A stretch of 64,000 nucleotides of DNA from Desulfobulbaceae bacterium BRH_c16a (GTDB taxonomy: Bacteria > Desulfobacterota > Desulfobulbia > Desulfobulbales > Desulfocapsaceae), in contig LADS01000063.1 in assembly GCA_000961725.1 (NCBI GenBank), forward strand, positions 1-64,000, given 5' to 3'. Below the pieces are notes generated by a model. The model had not been told where the DNA came from. It did not search any database and worked only from the letters and a program-made list of their open reading frames with translations. Positions 36,514 to 45,745 of this stretch are shown one piece after another (position 1 is the stretch's first letter; each line of letters begins with the position of its first letter). A program made the position numbers and the translations under genes.

Positions 36514-38295
36514 CTACTCCTTTAATACGGCGCTGAACTTACACGCATCGAAACAGGACCCGCACTGGATACACAAGGAATTATCGATTTTGTGGGGTTT
36601 TTTCTTCTCTCCGGTAATGGCATTCACTGAGCACACTCTGGCGCACATGCCGCACCCAATGCACATATCTTCGCGGATAAAGAAGGTCAGCAGCTTGTTG
36701 CAGACCTTGGCCGGACACTTCTTATGCTTGATATGTGCTTCATATTCATGACGGAAGTACTTGATCGTGCTGATAATCGGGTTCGGCGCCGACATGCCCA
36801 GCCCGCAGAGGCTGGAGTCACGCACGTCCTCGGCCAGCTCCTGGAGCAGTTCGATATCGCCTTCCTTGCCTTTACCCTCGGTGATGCGGGTGAGAATCTC
36901 GAGCAGCCGTTTGGTTCCGATCCGACACGGCACGCACTTGCCGCACGATTCCGACTGGGTGAATTCGAGGAAGAACTTGGAGATATTGACCATACAGTCG
37001 GTTTCATCGAGGACAACCATACCGCCGGAGCCCATCATCGACCCGACCGAGGCCAGTCCCTCATAATCGACGGGCAGATCGATGAACTGCTGCGGTATAC
37101 AGCCGCCGGACGGGCCGCCGGTCTGCACCGCCTTGAACAGCCTGTCGCCTTCAATGCCGCCGCCGACTTTGAAGATGATATCCTTCAACGGCATGCCCAT
37201 GGGGATTTCGATGAGGCCGGTATTCCTGATCTTGCCTGTAAGGGCGATAACCTTCGTTCCCTTGCTCTTCTCGGAACCGATCGAGGCATACCAGGCGGCG
37301 CCTTTATTCATGATCTGGGGAATATTGGCAAAGGTCTCAACGTTATTGATGATAGTCGGTTTGCCCCACAACCCCTTGGTGGCCGGAAACGGTGGCTTGG
37401 CCCTTGGCATTCCGCGCTCTCCCTCGATTGAGGCGATAAGTGCGGTTTCCTCGCCGCAGACAAACGCTCCGGCGCCCAGCTTCACCTTGATTTTAAAACT
37501 GAAATCGCTGCCGAACAGGTGCTTGCCGAGGAAACCACGTTCCTCTGCCTGTTTGAGGGCAAGACGCAACCGATCGACGGCCAGGGGATATTCCGCCCGG
37601 ATATAAACATAACCAATCGACGAACCGATGGCATAGGCGCCGATGATCATCCCTTCAATCACTGCATGGGGATTACCTTCGACGATGGATCGGTCCATGA
37701 AAGCACCGGGGTCACCTTCATCGGCATTGCAGATGATATACCGTTGATCTGCCCTGTTGGCAGCGCAGAAGCTCCATTTCACTCCGGTTGGAAAACCACC
37801 GCCGCCTCTCCCGCGTAGCCCGGAATCCTTGACAGTCTGAATAACCTCTTCCGGCTTCATGGAGGTAATGGTCTTTTCAGCGGCTTTATAACCATCGACG
37901 GCGAGATATTCATCAATTGATTCCGGATCTATTTTGCCAAGGTCGGCAAGAACCCTTTTTGTCTGATTATCATGGAAAATATGGTAATCGTCGCCAACCA
38001 GCCATTCCGTGATGGGCCTTGCCCCGACAACATGCTCCCGCACCAGTCTTGGAACCATGTCCGGTTGAATATACTGGTAGGTGGAAACAGCGCCATCTAC
38101 CGTAATATCTACCAGAACGTCGCGGGCGCAGAATCCTCGACATCCTACCTTATGAAGTCGGCAATTCTCCTTGACCGTGGTGTTATCGAGACCGGCTGCC
38201 GCAAATTCCTTGATAAAGGCGTCCATCACCAGATCACCGCCGGCTGCGATGCCACCGGTCCCCATGCACACATTGACTACTATGTCGCTGCCCAT
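36514..38295 (-). CDS. NuoF-like NADH-binding subunit of formate dehydrogenase (HylB/HydB type)
   Basis: A 593-residue flavoprotein. N-terminal thioredoxin-like [2Fe-2S] domain (residues about 1-95, VNVCMGTGGIAAGG, CRLHKVGCRGFC); FMN/NADH-binding NuoF domain (LRGRGGGGFPTGVKW, NADEGDPGAFMDRS, VCGEETALIASIEG); SLBB; [4Fe-4S] with ESCGKCVPCRIGTKR; and two C-terminal ferredoxin clusters (CIGCGMCARVC, CIQCGSCFDAC). It passes electrons between NAD(H) and FdhA. ATG 38295 has AAGGA before it. It is the first gene of the unit, ending 4 bases before fdhA. The NuoE-like partner is not beside it but lies at 41008-41496. Confidence 0.93.
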   Translation of the reverse strand: MGSDIVVNVCMGTGGIAAGGDLVMDAFIKEFAAAGLDNTTVKENCRLHKVGCRGFCARDVLVDITVDGAVSTYQYIQPDMVPRLVREHVVGARPITEWLVGDDYHIFHDNQTKRVLADLGKIDPESIDEYLAVDGYKAAEKTITSMKPEEVIQTVKDSGLRGRGGGGFPTGVKWSFCAANRADQRYIICNADEGDPGAFMDRSIVEGNPHAVIEGMIIGAYAIGSSIGYVYIRAEYPLAVDRLRLALKQAEERGFLGKHLFGSDFSFKIKVKLGAGAFVCGEETALIASIEGERGMPRAKPPFPATKGLWGKPTIINNVETFANIPQIMNKGAAWYASIGSEKSKGTKVIALTGKIRNTGLIEIPMGMPLKDIIFKVGGGIEGDRLFKAVQTGGPSGGCIPQQFIDLPVDYEGLASVGSMMGSGGMVVLDETDCMVNISKFFLEFTQSESCGKCVPCRIGTKRLLEILTRITEGKGKEGDIELLQELAEDVRDSSLCGLGMSAPNPIISTIKYFRHEYEAHIKHKKCPAKVCNKLLTFFIREDMCIGCGMCARVCSVNAITGEKKKPHKIDNSLCIQCGSCFDACKFSAVLKE

Positions 38296-38412
38296 TGCGT
38301 ATCCTTTGTCCTTACTGAGATGAGTAGCGCTTGAGATTGGCGCCGCATCGCCTGTTAAGGCATGGAGAACATATTCATCCAGAGGAGGTTCTCCAACACA
38401 TTATTGCAGAAT

Positions 38413-38441
38413 ATCTTACCCAAAGTACCACATTGTGTCAA
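38413..38441 (-). promoter_or_regulatory. Promoter of the NADH-linked formate dehydrogenase operon, with palindrome
   Basis: On the - strand TTGACA (38436-38441), a 17-base spacer and TAAGAT (38413-38418). The spacer and -35 overlap the inverted repeat CCACATTGTGT (38428-38438), which resembles elements at the cooS and NuoE-like promoters. About 118 bases before the start codon. Confidence 0.6.
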
Positions 38442-38569
38442 TTCGTTAAGGTTGATGGTCAGACACGGTATATTTAATTCATTTCCCGGCTTTCAATGGA
38501 CAAGATTGGAATTATCCTGTTACTATCAGAACCGGATTTTGTAGATTTTCATAGCCTTAGTCGGCAGAA

Positions 38570-39943
38570 ATGAATGATCAACAGCCAGAATCTGTTGCCG
38601 CCTTGATAGCTGGACCTTGTTCTAAAATCGCCGAAGCTGCCACGGCATTTCCAATAACCACTTTTAATACTCTGATGAACGCCCCCTTTGTAGATAAAAT
38701 CTGCCGGATAACGCATGAGAAACAAGGGAGTTCCAGCTACTCAAAACAGAGTTTTCCCCTGCACTGTGGAATTTACACGGAAATCGCCTCGACCGATTAC
38801 GTCTTCCATTTCAACCTGAGCGGCGAAATCATCAGAGCTCAGGGCAAGGGAAAAAACTGGTGGCATCCTCATGAATGGCTGAAACGTACCAGAGGCGACG
38901 ACTGGGTGTACTATTCCACCGGCGGCTACACCGGTGTATTCGAGGCCATTGGAGAATATTACCTGCCGAACTTCGCATACCCATCTAATAGTCTTTTGGG
39001 AGGGCATCCTTTTGCCGAAAAGGAGATCAAGAATCTAGAGATTTCATGGTATCAGACTCTGACAAAACTGGTCGGGAGCATAAATAATCTACCGGACCCG
39101 ATCCGCCGTTTCTGTGCAGACACGCTGACCAACACCCCCGCCTGCCTGGCAGAGAAGGCTCGAAGGCTTCGGGAAATTGTCGGCGGACGTATTTCCGTAC
39201 TTCCCCCGGATGCCCGACATGTCGAATACAATCTTATTCCTCTGACTATCGCCACAGGATGTCTCCACAAGTGCAGATTTTGCAAGGTAAAGAACTCCAC
39301 TCCTTTCGGCACCAAAACATCCGATGAAATAGTCGAACAAATCTGCCGCCTGAAGGACCTCTACGCTGACGATTTAGTTAATTACAATGCTCTTTTTCTA
39401 GGGGAGCATGATGCCTTGCAGGCTGGAGCCGATCTTATCTGTTTCAGCATTCAGGAGGCATACAAAAAATTCGGTTTTGCCGATTCCTATATCAAAGCGC
39501 ACAAGACCTTTCTCTTTGGCTCGGCGACTTCACTTCTCAGCACCTCAGAGCACCTCTTTAAGGATCTGGAAAAGCTGCCGGGGATGTTTTATATCAATAT
39601 AGGACTTGAATCCGCCGATCAGGATACCCTCGCCAAACTCGGCAAGCCCATCTCGGCCGAATTGGTTCGGGAAGCCTTCTTACGAATGCAGGAGATCAAC
39701 AACCGTTATGGAAACATTGAAATAACGGCTAATTTCATCATGGACGGAGATCTCCCGGCAAATCATTATCCGGCAATCATGGAATTGATCAGAGAAAGAC
39801 AGGTGCACACAAAACCCAAAGGCTCAATCTACTTTTCTCCTTTAACCTTCAACCAGCCTTCCCGGACCCGTCTCTTTGAATTTAACCGGCTGAAAATTCT
39901 TAGCAGGCTGCCAACTTTTCTTTATATTATTCAACGCTTATGA
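38570..39943 (+). CDS. Radical SAM protein
   Basis: A 457-residue protein with a ~215-residue N-terminal region of unknown fold and a radical SAM core. The cluster motif CLHKCRFC (Cx3Cx2C) lies near residue 229 in LTIATGCLHKCRFCKV; LFLGEHDAL and NIGLESADQDTLAKLGKPI are typical core segments. The reaction is not known. Encoded divergently from the formate dehydrogenase operon and followed by the 5-formyl-THF cyclo-ligase gene on the same strand. The ribosome site is weak. Confidence 0.82.
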   Translation: MNDQQPESVAALIAGPCSKIAEAATAFPITTFNTLMNAPFVDKICRITHEKQGSSSYSKQSFPLHCGIYTEIASTDYVFHFNLSGEIIRAQGKGKNWWHPHEWLKRTRGDDWVYYSTGGYTGVFEAIGEYYLPNFAYPSNSLLGGHPFAEKEIKNLEISWYQTLTKLVGSINNLPDPIRRFCADTLTNTPACLAEKARRLREIVGGRISVLPPDARHVEYNLIPLTIATGCLHKCRFCKVKNSTPFGTKTSDEIVEQICRLKDLYADDLVNYNALFLGEHDALQAGADLICFSIQEAYKKFGFADSYIKAHKTFLFGSATSLLSTSEHLFKDLEKLPGMFYINIGLESADQDTLAKLGKPISAELVREAFLRMQEINNRYGNIEITANFIMDGDLPANHYPAIMELIRERQVHTKPKGSIYFSPLTFNQPSRTRLFEFNRLKILSRLPTFLYIIQRL

Positions 39944-40067
39944 AATCGAACAATTTTAGCGAACAGCTACACCACCCCAGTGCGAGGTGAGGATCGATAC
40001 TGTCCATCTCCCGAAGTCTGTGCCTATTACCTCACTTTTAGTCCACCATCAAATGGAGAATTGCATT

Positions 40068-40649
40068 ATGGTAGATTCCGCGATGTTGAGAAAAAATATT
40101 TTAGCCGTACGCAACCAGCTTACCCTGGAAGAGATCACCATCAAATCACAGGCCATCCAAGAATCCCTGCTCAGCCTCGATCAAGTGCTTTCCCGCCAAT
40201 CAATTTTTGTTTATGTAAGCTTTCGGAGCGAAGTCAGCACCTTAGACCTTATAAAAAAACTGATCGATATAGGAAAAACTGTAACCGTTCCCGTTACCCG
40301 GGTACGGGAAAAAAGACTTGACGCCATCCGTATTACTCATCCCGCAGCAGACCTTCAACCAGGCTACTGCATGATTCCCGAACCGAGTGAAGAACTCTGT
40401 CGCTCCAACAAATTTGCCCCGGAAGAAATCGAGACGATTCTTCTGCCGGGTTCGGTGTTTGATGAACGAGGCGGCCGTTTCGGCTACGGTGGGGGATATT
40501 ATGATCGTTTCCTCGCCCAGATCCCAACGGCTAACCGCATTGGCCTTGCCTTTGACTTACAGGTAATAGAGATGGCCCCGCTCAGTGCACATGACCAACT
40601 CCTTGATCTGGTGGTAACCGAAACCAGGATCATATCCGGCAGAAGGTAA
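40068..40649 (+). CDS. 5-formyltetrahydrofolate cyclo-ligase
   Basis: A 193-residue enzyme converting 5-formyl-THF with ATP to methenyl-THF, a repair step for the folate C1 pool. Diagnostic C-terminal blocks: LLPGSVFDERGGRFGYGGGYYDRFL (pieces LLPGSVFDERGGRFGYG and GGYYDRFL) and LVVTETRII; N-terminal MLRKNILAVRNQLT. ATG 40068 has TGGAGA 8 bases before it and gives the family length; earlier starts at 40053 and 39987 are possible. It supports the THF-based methyl branch encoded nearby. Confidence 0.92.
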   Translation: MVDSAMLRKNILAVRNQLTLEEITIKSQAIQESLLSLDQVLSRQSIFVYVSFRSEVSTLDLIKKLIDIGKTVTVPVTRVREKRLDAIRITHPAADLQPGYCMIPEPSEELCRSNKFAPEEIETILLPGSVFDERGGRFGYGGGYYDRFLAQIPTANRIGLAFDLQVIEMAPLSAHDQLLDLVVTETRIISGRR

Positions 40650-40848
40650 AAGGCGGGCAAAGGCTATGCTATTAGCGATACGCAAAGCCCTTGCCTCTGC
40701 CGACTGAGGCATCAAAAGTCAGTTGTCATTGCGCATTCAATGCCAAAGGTTCTTTTTCGCCTCTCACGATCTTCTTCTTGCCTCGCGCCAGTCTTGCTTT
40801 AGACCCGCTACACCCGCCTCCATCCTGCTACTTTGTGGTATTTATCTA

Positions 40849-40898
40849 CTACACTGTGGTGATTTTTAAGTGACACTCTTAGCTAACGTTGTTATAAT
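40849..40898 (+). promoter_or_regulatory. Promoter of NuoE-like gene with upstream palindrome
   Basis: GTGACA (40870-40875), a spacer of exactly 17 bases and TATAAT (40893-40898) form a near-consensus sigma-70 promoter 110 bases before the start codon. Just upstream of the -35, CTACACTGTGG (40849-40859; reverse complement CCACAGTGTAG) resembles the palindromes at the cooS and formate dehydrogenase promoters. The rest of the 40650-41007 gap holds nothing else recognised. Confidence 0.7.
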
Positions 40899-41007
40899 TT
40901 CACAAAAGATCATCTTACTGTGGTTTCTGGCTGATTCTCATGCTTATCGCCAAAACTGACCCAGAAGATGTTTAATTGATGGCTGACGGAGTATGGAGAA
41001 CTGAGCA

Positions 41008-41496
41008 ATGGAAAAGAAACAGGAAGAAAGACTGGAAACGATTTATCAGAATTTTGTCGATAATGATGATAATATCATTACTGTACTGCAAGAAATTCAA
41101 AACGAGTTTGGATATGTCGAGAAGGAAGCAGTCGAATGGTTTTCCCAAAAAACGTATATTCCAACCTCCAAATTCTACGGGGTAATTACCTTCTACTCCC
41201 AGTTCCATCTCTCCCCACGCGGTAAAAATATTATCACTGTCTGCTGCGGTACTGTCTGTCATGTCAAAGGTGCACCAAAAGTAATTTCTAAACTCAAGGA
41301 CGAACTGAAGCTGAAAGGCGACGACCAGACAACCCGGGATATGCTCTTCACACTTGAGAAAGTAAATTGTGTCGGGGCATGCAGTATTGCTCCTGTGGTT
41401 ATTGTCAACGATAAGGTTTTCGGCAAACAAAGCGCTGAAAAAATGGTTAAGAATCTCAAGCCATATCAAGAAAACTACCAATCCCTAAAAAATTGA
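41008..41496 (+). CDS. NuoE-like thioredoxin-fold [2Fe-2S] subunit
   Basis: A 162-residue NuoE/HydC/HylC-type protein. N-terminal helical part (ITVLQEIQNEFGYVEKEAVEWF) and the [2Fe-2S] thioredoxin-like domain with cysteines in VCCGTVCHVKGA and NCVGACSIAPVVIVND. The family usually works with a NuoF-like subunit. None is adjacent on the same strand, but the NuoF-like/FdhA operon 2.7 kb away lacks its own NuoE, so this gene probably supplies it. It has its own promoter at 40870-40898. Confidence 0.92.
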   Translation: MEKKQEERLETIYQNFVDNDDNIITVLQEIQNEFGYVEKEAVEWFSQKTYIPTSKFYGVITFYSQFHLSPRGKNIITVCCGTVCHVKGAPKVISKLKDELKLKGDDQTTRDMLFTLEKVNCVGACSIAPVVIVNDKVFGKQSAEKMVKNLKPYQENYQSLKN

Positions 41497-41746
41497 CCGG
41501 ATGCGGAAACACTCGCGCCAAATTGTATCTCATCACCTAGCCCAGAACCCGCTTATTGTGGTGTGGCGCCAATACGAAGGTAGAGCCCCTCGTCTTGGTT
41601 AAGAATAATCGGGACACACAAGGAAATCTTCATATTCATATAATAATCATAGATATTGATGTAAATTTGCGATAGGTTCAGCAGAGTGCCATCAGGTCAG
41701 TTTAATCACGCATCCTACACAACTTTTTATTGTCAGGAGGTACTGC

Positions 41747-42229
41747 ATGAACTTGCAAAAGATCTATGAATATGCCCTCCAGCGAGAGCAGGAAGGGTAT
41801 CAGTTTTTTAAAACAAATGCCGACAAGGCGACTCACGCTGCGGCGGCGGGAGTATTCCGCAAATTGGCAGATGAAGAACTGATGCATATTAAATACATCA
41901 AGAACCTGATCGAATCTTTGGGGGATGAGTCTGGAACAAGTGGTGCATTGCTTGAGGGAGACAGCTGGTTTGAAGACCGGGCCAGAAAAGAGTTCCTGAA
42001 CCAAACTTTAATCGAATCGATGATTCCTGATGTTTCTGTTTTGCGCACAGCCTATTTGATTGAACACGACCTTTTCAGCTTCTATGAGATGGCTGCGGCA
42101 AAATCAGATGGGAAAGCCCAGACCGCCTTCCAGCAGTTGGCCAAATGGGAACAAGGTCACGAAGCATTTTTTAAAGAATTACATGATAAAGTCTTTGAAG
42201 AATATACCCAGATGCCTTGGGGGGGCTGA
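41747..42229 (+). CDS. Ferritin-like diiron protein (rubrerythrin-type, no rubredoxin domain)
   Basis: A 160-residue four-helix-bundle protein. Metal-ligand-type glutamates and histidines occur in QREQEGYQFF, LADEELMHIKYI, IEHDLFSFYEMAA and KWEQGHEAFFKEL, in the order expected for rubrerythrin-like ferritin family proteins. CAGGAGGTACTGC before ATG 41747 is a very good ribosome site. The rubredoxin tail is absent. Probably iron handling or oxidative stress. Followed by a terminator. Confidence 0.85.
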   Translation: MNLQKIYEYALQREQEGYQFFKTNADKATHAAAAGVFRKLADEELMHIKYIKNLIESLGDESGTSGALLEGDSWFEDRARKEFLNQTLIESMIPDVSVLRTAYLIEHDLFSFYEMAAAKSDGKAQTAFQQLAKWEQGHEAFFKELHDKVFEEYTQMPWGG

Positions 42230-42287
42230 AAAAAATAACTCTTGGACGGTTCTTCGACAGTCTACATTACCGCCTCGAAAAGAGAGT

Positions 42288-42323
42288 TTCCATCCCGACC
42301 ACAGGGCCGGGATGGAATTTTTT
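42288..42323 (+). terminator. Terminator after the ferritin-like gene
   Basis: Perfect 10-bp stem TTCCATCCCG/CGGGATGGAA (42288-42297 with 42308-42317) followed by six T residues. It lies just beyond the end of the converging second fdhA gene (stop at 42330). Confidence 0.85.
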
Positions 42324-42329
42324 AACAAC

Positions 42330-44381
42330 CTAATTTGCCTTCAAGACATTTACTGCACAAACTTTCAGCTCGGGTATTTTGCAGATCGGATCGTGCGCCG
42401 GATTTGTCAGAACATTGGCACAACTTTCTATAAAGTGAAAGGGCATGAAGACTGATCCCTGAGCAATGCGCTTCGTCAACATTGCCTTTACTTCAATACT
42501 CCCGCGTCGTGACGAAACAGTAACCCAGTCGCCATGATTAACTTTAATTTTAGCAGCATCTTCAACATTGAGTTCCAGAAAACCTTCCTCTATTTCTGCA
42601 TCCAGAGTTGGGGAATTTCTCGTCATAGTCCCAGTATGATAATGGGCAAAAACCCGCCCTGTCGATAACCAGAAGGGATACTGATCGTCAACAATTTCCG
42701 CTGGTGGTTTAAATTCCACCGCATGAAACAACCCCTTTCCCCTGGCAATTTTGTCTTTATGAAGAAACCGTGTGCCGGCGTGCTCAAGAGTCGGGCAGGG
42801 CCACTGCAGGCCGTCTCCCTCCAACCGTTGATAGGTTATGCCGGCATACGAAGGGGTCAGCGAGGCAATTTCCTTAAAAATATCTTCAGGTGAAGCATAG
42901 CTCATCGGATAGCCGAAGCGAGTGGATATATCCTGGATAATTTGCCAGTCCTGCCGGGATTCACCCATTGGCTGGACAGCCTGCCGAACGCGACTGACTC
43001 GTCTTTCAGTGTTCGAAAACGTCCCATCCTTTTCCGCAAAAGAAACGCCGGGAAGGACCACATCGGCAAGTTCTGCTGTGGCGGTGAGAAAGATGTCCTG
43101 CACTACAAGGAAATCGGCTTTTTGCAGGGCCTTTTTTACATGATGGACATCCGGGTCGCTGACCACCGGATTTTCACCAAGCACATACAATGCTTTAACT
43201 GTTTCGTTTTCCAGACCCTCCAGCATGGCGGGTATTGTCAGGCCAACATTTTGAGAAATATTTTCAACTCCCCAGGCTTTGGCAAACTTTTCACTGACAG
43301 CACTGCTTGTTACGGGTTGATATGCGGTGAATACATTGGGCAATCCCCCCATATCACAGGCGCCCTGTACGTTGTTCTGGCCACGCAGGGGGTTAACGCC
43401 CGATGATTCCTTGCCAAGGTTGCCGGTGAGCATCGCCAGGTTAGCCAGAGTCTTGACATTATCAACTCCAGTCGTGTGCTGGGTTATCCCCATGCAATAT
43501 ACCAATGAAGCCTTCTCAGCCTTTCCGTAACATTCGGCAATACTTCGAATGTCTTCAGCTGAAACTCCACAAATTTCAGAAGCCATTTCCGGGGTAAACG
43601 CTTCTATATTTTTCTTAAACTTTTCATAGTCTTCGGTTCTTTCATCGATAAATTCCCGATCATGCCAGCCGCTTTCAAGGATAACATTCATTATCCCATT
43701 GAGCAAAGCAACATCGGTTCCCATTTTTTGTCTGACATAAATATCGGCAATCTCGGAAATATGTATTCTGCGTGGATCAGCCACAATGATTTTCGCCCCG
43801 TTTTTCTTGGCGCGATAGATACGTGTGGCAATCAAGGGATGGGCAACAGAGGTATTTGAACCGATTATAAAAATACAGTCGGCCTTTTCAAACTCTTCAA
43901 TGGAATTGGTCATCGCTCCACTTCCGAATGCTGCGGCAAGACCTGCCACAGTAGAGGAGTGTCAGAGACGAGCGCAATGATCTACATTGTTGGTATTGAC
44001 AGCTGCACGGGCAAATTTCTGCAAAACATAATTTTCCTCGTTTGTAACCTTTGCAGAAGTGAGGAAACCGATACTGTCTGAGCCATTTTTTTCCTTGATT
44101 TCCTTTAGTCTGGATGCTGTAAAATTGAGCGCTTCTTCCCAGGAGGCTTCTTCGAGTTTGCCGTTTTTGCGAAGAAGGGGCTTTTTCAGCCTCTTCTCGC
44201 TGTGGATAAACTCGTGTACATTCCAGCCCTTGATGCAGAGTTTTCCTTCATTTACAGGGCTCGTTTTGCAGGGTATGGTTCCAATAGCCTTGCCATCCAG
44301 CACTTCCAGAAAAAAATTGCAGCCACAGCCACAGTATGTACATGTTGTAAGTACTGTCCTGTAATCCATAGTAGCTCCCAT
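42330..44381 (-). CDS. fdhA: Formate dehydrogenase catalytic subunit of Hdr-linked complex, selenocysteine-containing
   Basis: A 683-residue FdhA when UGA 43962-43964 is read as Sec140 (VDHCARL-U-HSSTVAGLAAAFGSGAMTN). It starts directly with the [4Fe-4S] site CTYCGCGCN and lacks the NuoG-like front part of the paralogue at 33822-36509. The Mo/W-bis-MGD domain (CMGITQHTTGVDN, NPLRGQNNVQGACDMG) and C-terminal MopB-binding domain (SRRGSIEVKAML) are complete. Start ATG 44381 is one base after the preceding stop, with GGGAAGGAATAAG as ribosome site. As last gene of the Hdr-MvhD operon it probably exchanges electrons with HdrA through the iron-sulfur linker and MvhD. Confidence 0.95.
43933..43964 (-). 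promoter_or_regulatory. UGA and SECIS hairpin in fdhA (Hdr-linked)
   Basis: UGA 43962-43964, then 12 bases, then GTGGCA-GGTCT-TGCCGC: a 6-bp stem (one G-U) with loop GGUCU, identical in layout and loop to that of the other fdhA. Confidence 0.9.
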
Positions 44382-44382
44382 C

Positions 44383-45189
44383 TTATTCCTTCCCTTCTAC
44401 AGAATCTAGTTTGTTTAACGGAGATCTCTGACCTCTGATATAACCAGCCTTGAAATCGAATGCTTCCTCCATGATACTGCCCACCTTTTTATACAGGGTT
44501 CTCAGAGGAATGCCGGAGGGGCAGGCTTCTTCACACAAACCGCAATCAACACACCTGCCGACCATATGCATGGCGCGGGTATGGTGAAAAACCGGGATTT
44601 CCGGAGGGAGCTCGCCATTTTTCACCAAGTCATCACATTTGAGGCTGCATTCATTGCAAAAACACATGGGGCAGACATTACTGCAGCCATAGCACTTGAT
44701 GCATTTGACAAATTCATCCATCCAATAGGAAAACCTCTCGGAAAGCACAAGCGCATCGACTGCGGCAACTGATTTAGATTCACCCGGTTCGGCGCGCTCG
44801 CCCGCTGTGATATCTGCAGGATAGGGTTGCAGACATTCACAGGCATCTGCCAGTTCTTGAGGACAGGCCAGACCCACCGCAACGACTTTTTTGGGATTCA
44901 GCTGATTCCACGTATACAGCGCCTGAAGCCCCCGGTCATCGCAGCCCCTGACGAGCACACCAAAGGTCGCCTCGGGGTAGGCCTTGGCAATGTTCATAAG
45001 ATATTTATTGAGCGGGTATCTCGCGTCTCCGGAACCTTTATGGTCACCCAGCGACATATCATCCAGTTCCTCGCCTTTCTGAAAAAGATGCGGCGCTACA
45101 TGACCGTTTTTCCGGACAAGTCCAAGAAAACCTTCGATCTCACCTGTTTCCAGAAGTACTTTTACTTTATCCTTAATAGAATCAATCAT
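44383..45189 (-). CDS. FdhB/FrhB-like iron-sulfur linker protein
   Basis: A 268-residue protein. The N-terminal ~145 residues resemble the F420-hydrogenase/dehydrogenase beta-subunit type (GVLVRGCDDRGLQALYTWNQ). A cysteine-rich part follows (CIKCYGCSNVCPMCFCNEC, 19 residues, near 165-183) and then CVDCGLCEEACPSG near 220-233. It probably carries several [4Fe-4S] clusters and connects FdhA to MvhD/HdrA. Stop TAA is one base before the fdhA ATG. It follows an MvhD gene with 86 bases between, where a dispersed repeat sits. Confidence 0.85.
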   Translation of the reverse strand: MIDSIKDKVKVLLETGEIEGFLGLVRKNGHVAPHLFQKGEELDDMSLGDHKGSGDARYPLNKYLMNIAKAYPEATFGVLVRGCDDRGLQALYTWNQLNPKKVVAVGLACPQELADACECLQPYPADITAGERAEPGESKSVAAVDALVLSERFSYWMDEFVKCIKCYGCSNVCPMCFCNECSLKCDDLVKNGELPPEIPVFHHTRAMHMVGRCVDCGLCEEACPSGIPLRTLYKKVGSIMEEAFDFKAGYIRGQRSPLNKLDSVEGKE

Positions 45190-45215
45190 AAGAACACCCT
45201 GCCTTTAAGGGCTCA

Positions 45216-45280
45216 AGATTAGTACCTTACAAATTCATTTCGATTTCGTGAAGGTACTTATCCCCCTTGTGGGGGTTATG
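45216..45280. repeat. Dispersed intergenic palindromic repeat, copy A
   Basis: AGTACCTTAC at 45221-45230 and GTGAAGGTACTT at 45248-45259 form an imperfect hairpin, followed by CCCCCTTGTGGGGG, a second mini-hairpin. The same arrangement recurs at 60519-60594. It lies between an mvhD and the linker gene and reaches to the mvhD stop codon. Confidence 0.6.
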
Positions 45281-45713
45281 CCAGTTCTCTCCTGTAATCG
45301 CTCTTCAGGGGCGATGGTCCGAGATTGCGCAGTTCTTCAATAAAGGTGTCAAATTCGTGGACCAGTTCAGGCGCCTCCGCTGAAGATACCCAGCTAGCCT
45401 TCAGGCGCTTTTCCTCGATCCCGCTGAATTCGAGCATCTCTTTTAAAACAGTCACACGCTTTTTGGTTGAGAAATTACCATACAGGTAATTGCATTCACC
45501 CAAGTGTCAGCCACCAACAAAGACACCATCTACTCCACGCTGAAACGCAAGAAGAATATGATGTGGCGACACACTTCCACTACACATTACCCGGACAGTT
45601 CGAACATTTGCCGGGTACTGCAAACGACTGACCCCAGCCAGGTCAGCAGCTGCGTATGCTCACCATGTGCATAAAAAACAAACGATTTTGGGCTCAAAAA
45701 TGTCGTTACTCAT
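45276..45713 (-). CDS. mvhD: MvhD-type electron-transfer subunit with two selenocysteines
   Basis: A 145-residue MvhD protein that is only readable if two in-frame UGAs are decoded: 45660-45662 (Sec18, in FLCTW-U-AYAAADLAGV, where the two other MvhDs have HYCAFAAADLAGV and NWCAYSAADLAGV) and 45507-45509 (Sec69, in DGVFVGG-U-HLGECNYL, family GCHxGDCHY). Both replace conserved cysteines, and each UGA is followed by a perfect hairpin. ATG 45713 is preceded by AAAGGAATAAGATA. After Sec69 the frame continues to TAA 45276 with family similarity (SWVSSAEAPELVHEF, LRNLGPSPL). It links HdrA to the FdhB-like linker and FdhA. Confidence 0.88.
45473..45509 (-). promoter_or_regulatory. Second UGA and SECIS-type hairpin in double-Sec mvhD
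   Basis: UGA 45507-45509, then 15 bases, then AATTACC-TGTAT-GGTAATT: a perfect 7-bp stem. The loop starts 22 bases after the UGA, the same geometry as in the other MvhD genes. Confidence 0.85.
45628..45662 (-). promoter_or_regulatory. First UGA and SECIS-type hairpin in double-Sec mvhD
   Basis: UGA 45660-45662, then 13 bases, then CTGACC-TGGCTGG-GGTCAG: a perfect 6-bp stem with a 7-base loop starting 19 bases after the UGA. Confidence 0.75.
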
Positions 45714-45745
45714 TATCTTATTCCTTTATGTTTCATAGGAAAAAA

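Noticed and set aside
36514..38295. NuoF subunit of respiratory complex I or of a hydrogenase
   Set aside because: It is directly coupled to a Sec-FdhA and no Nuo or hydrogenase genes surround it.
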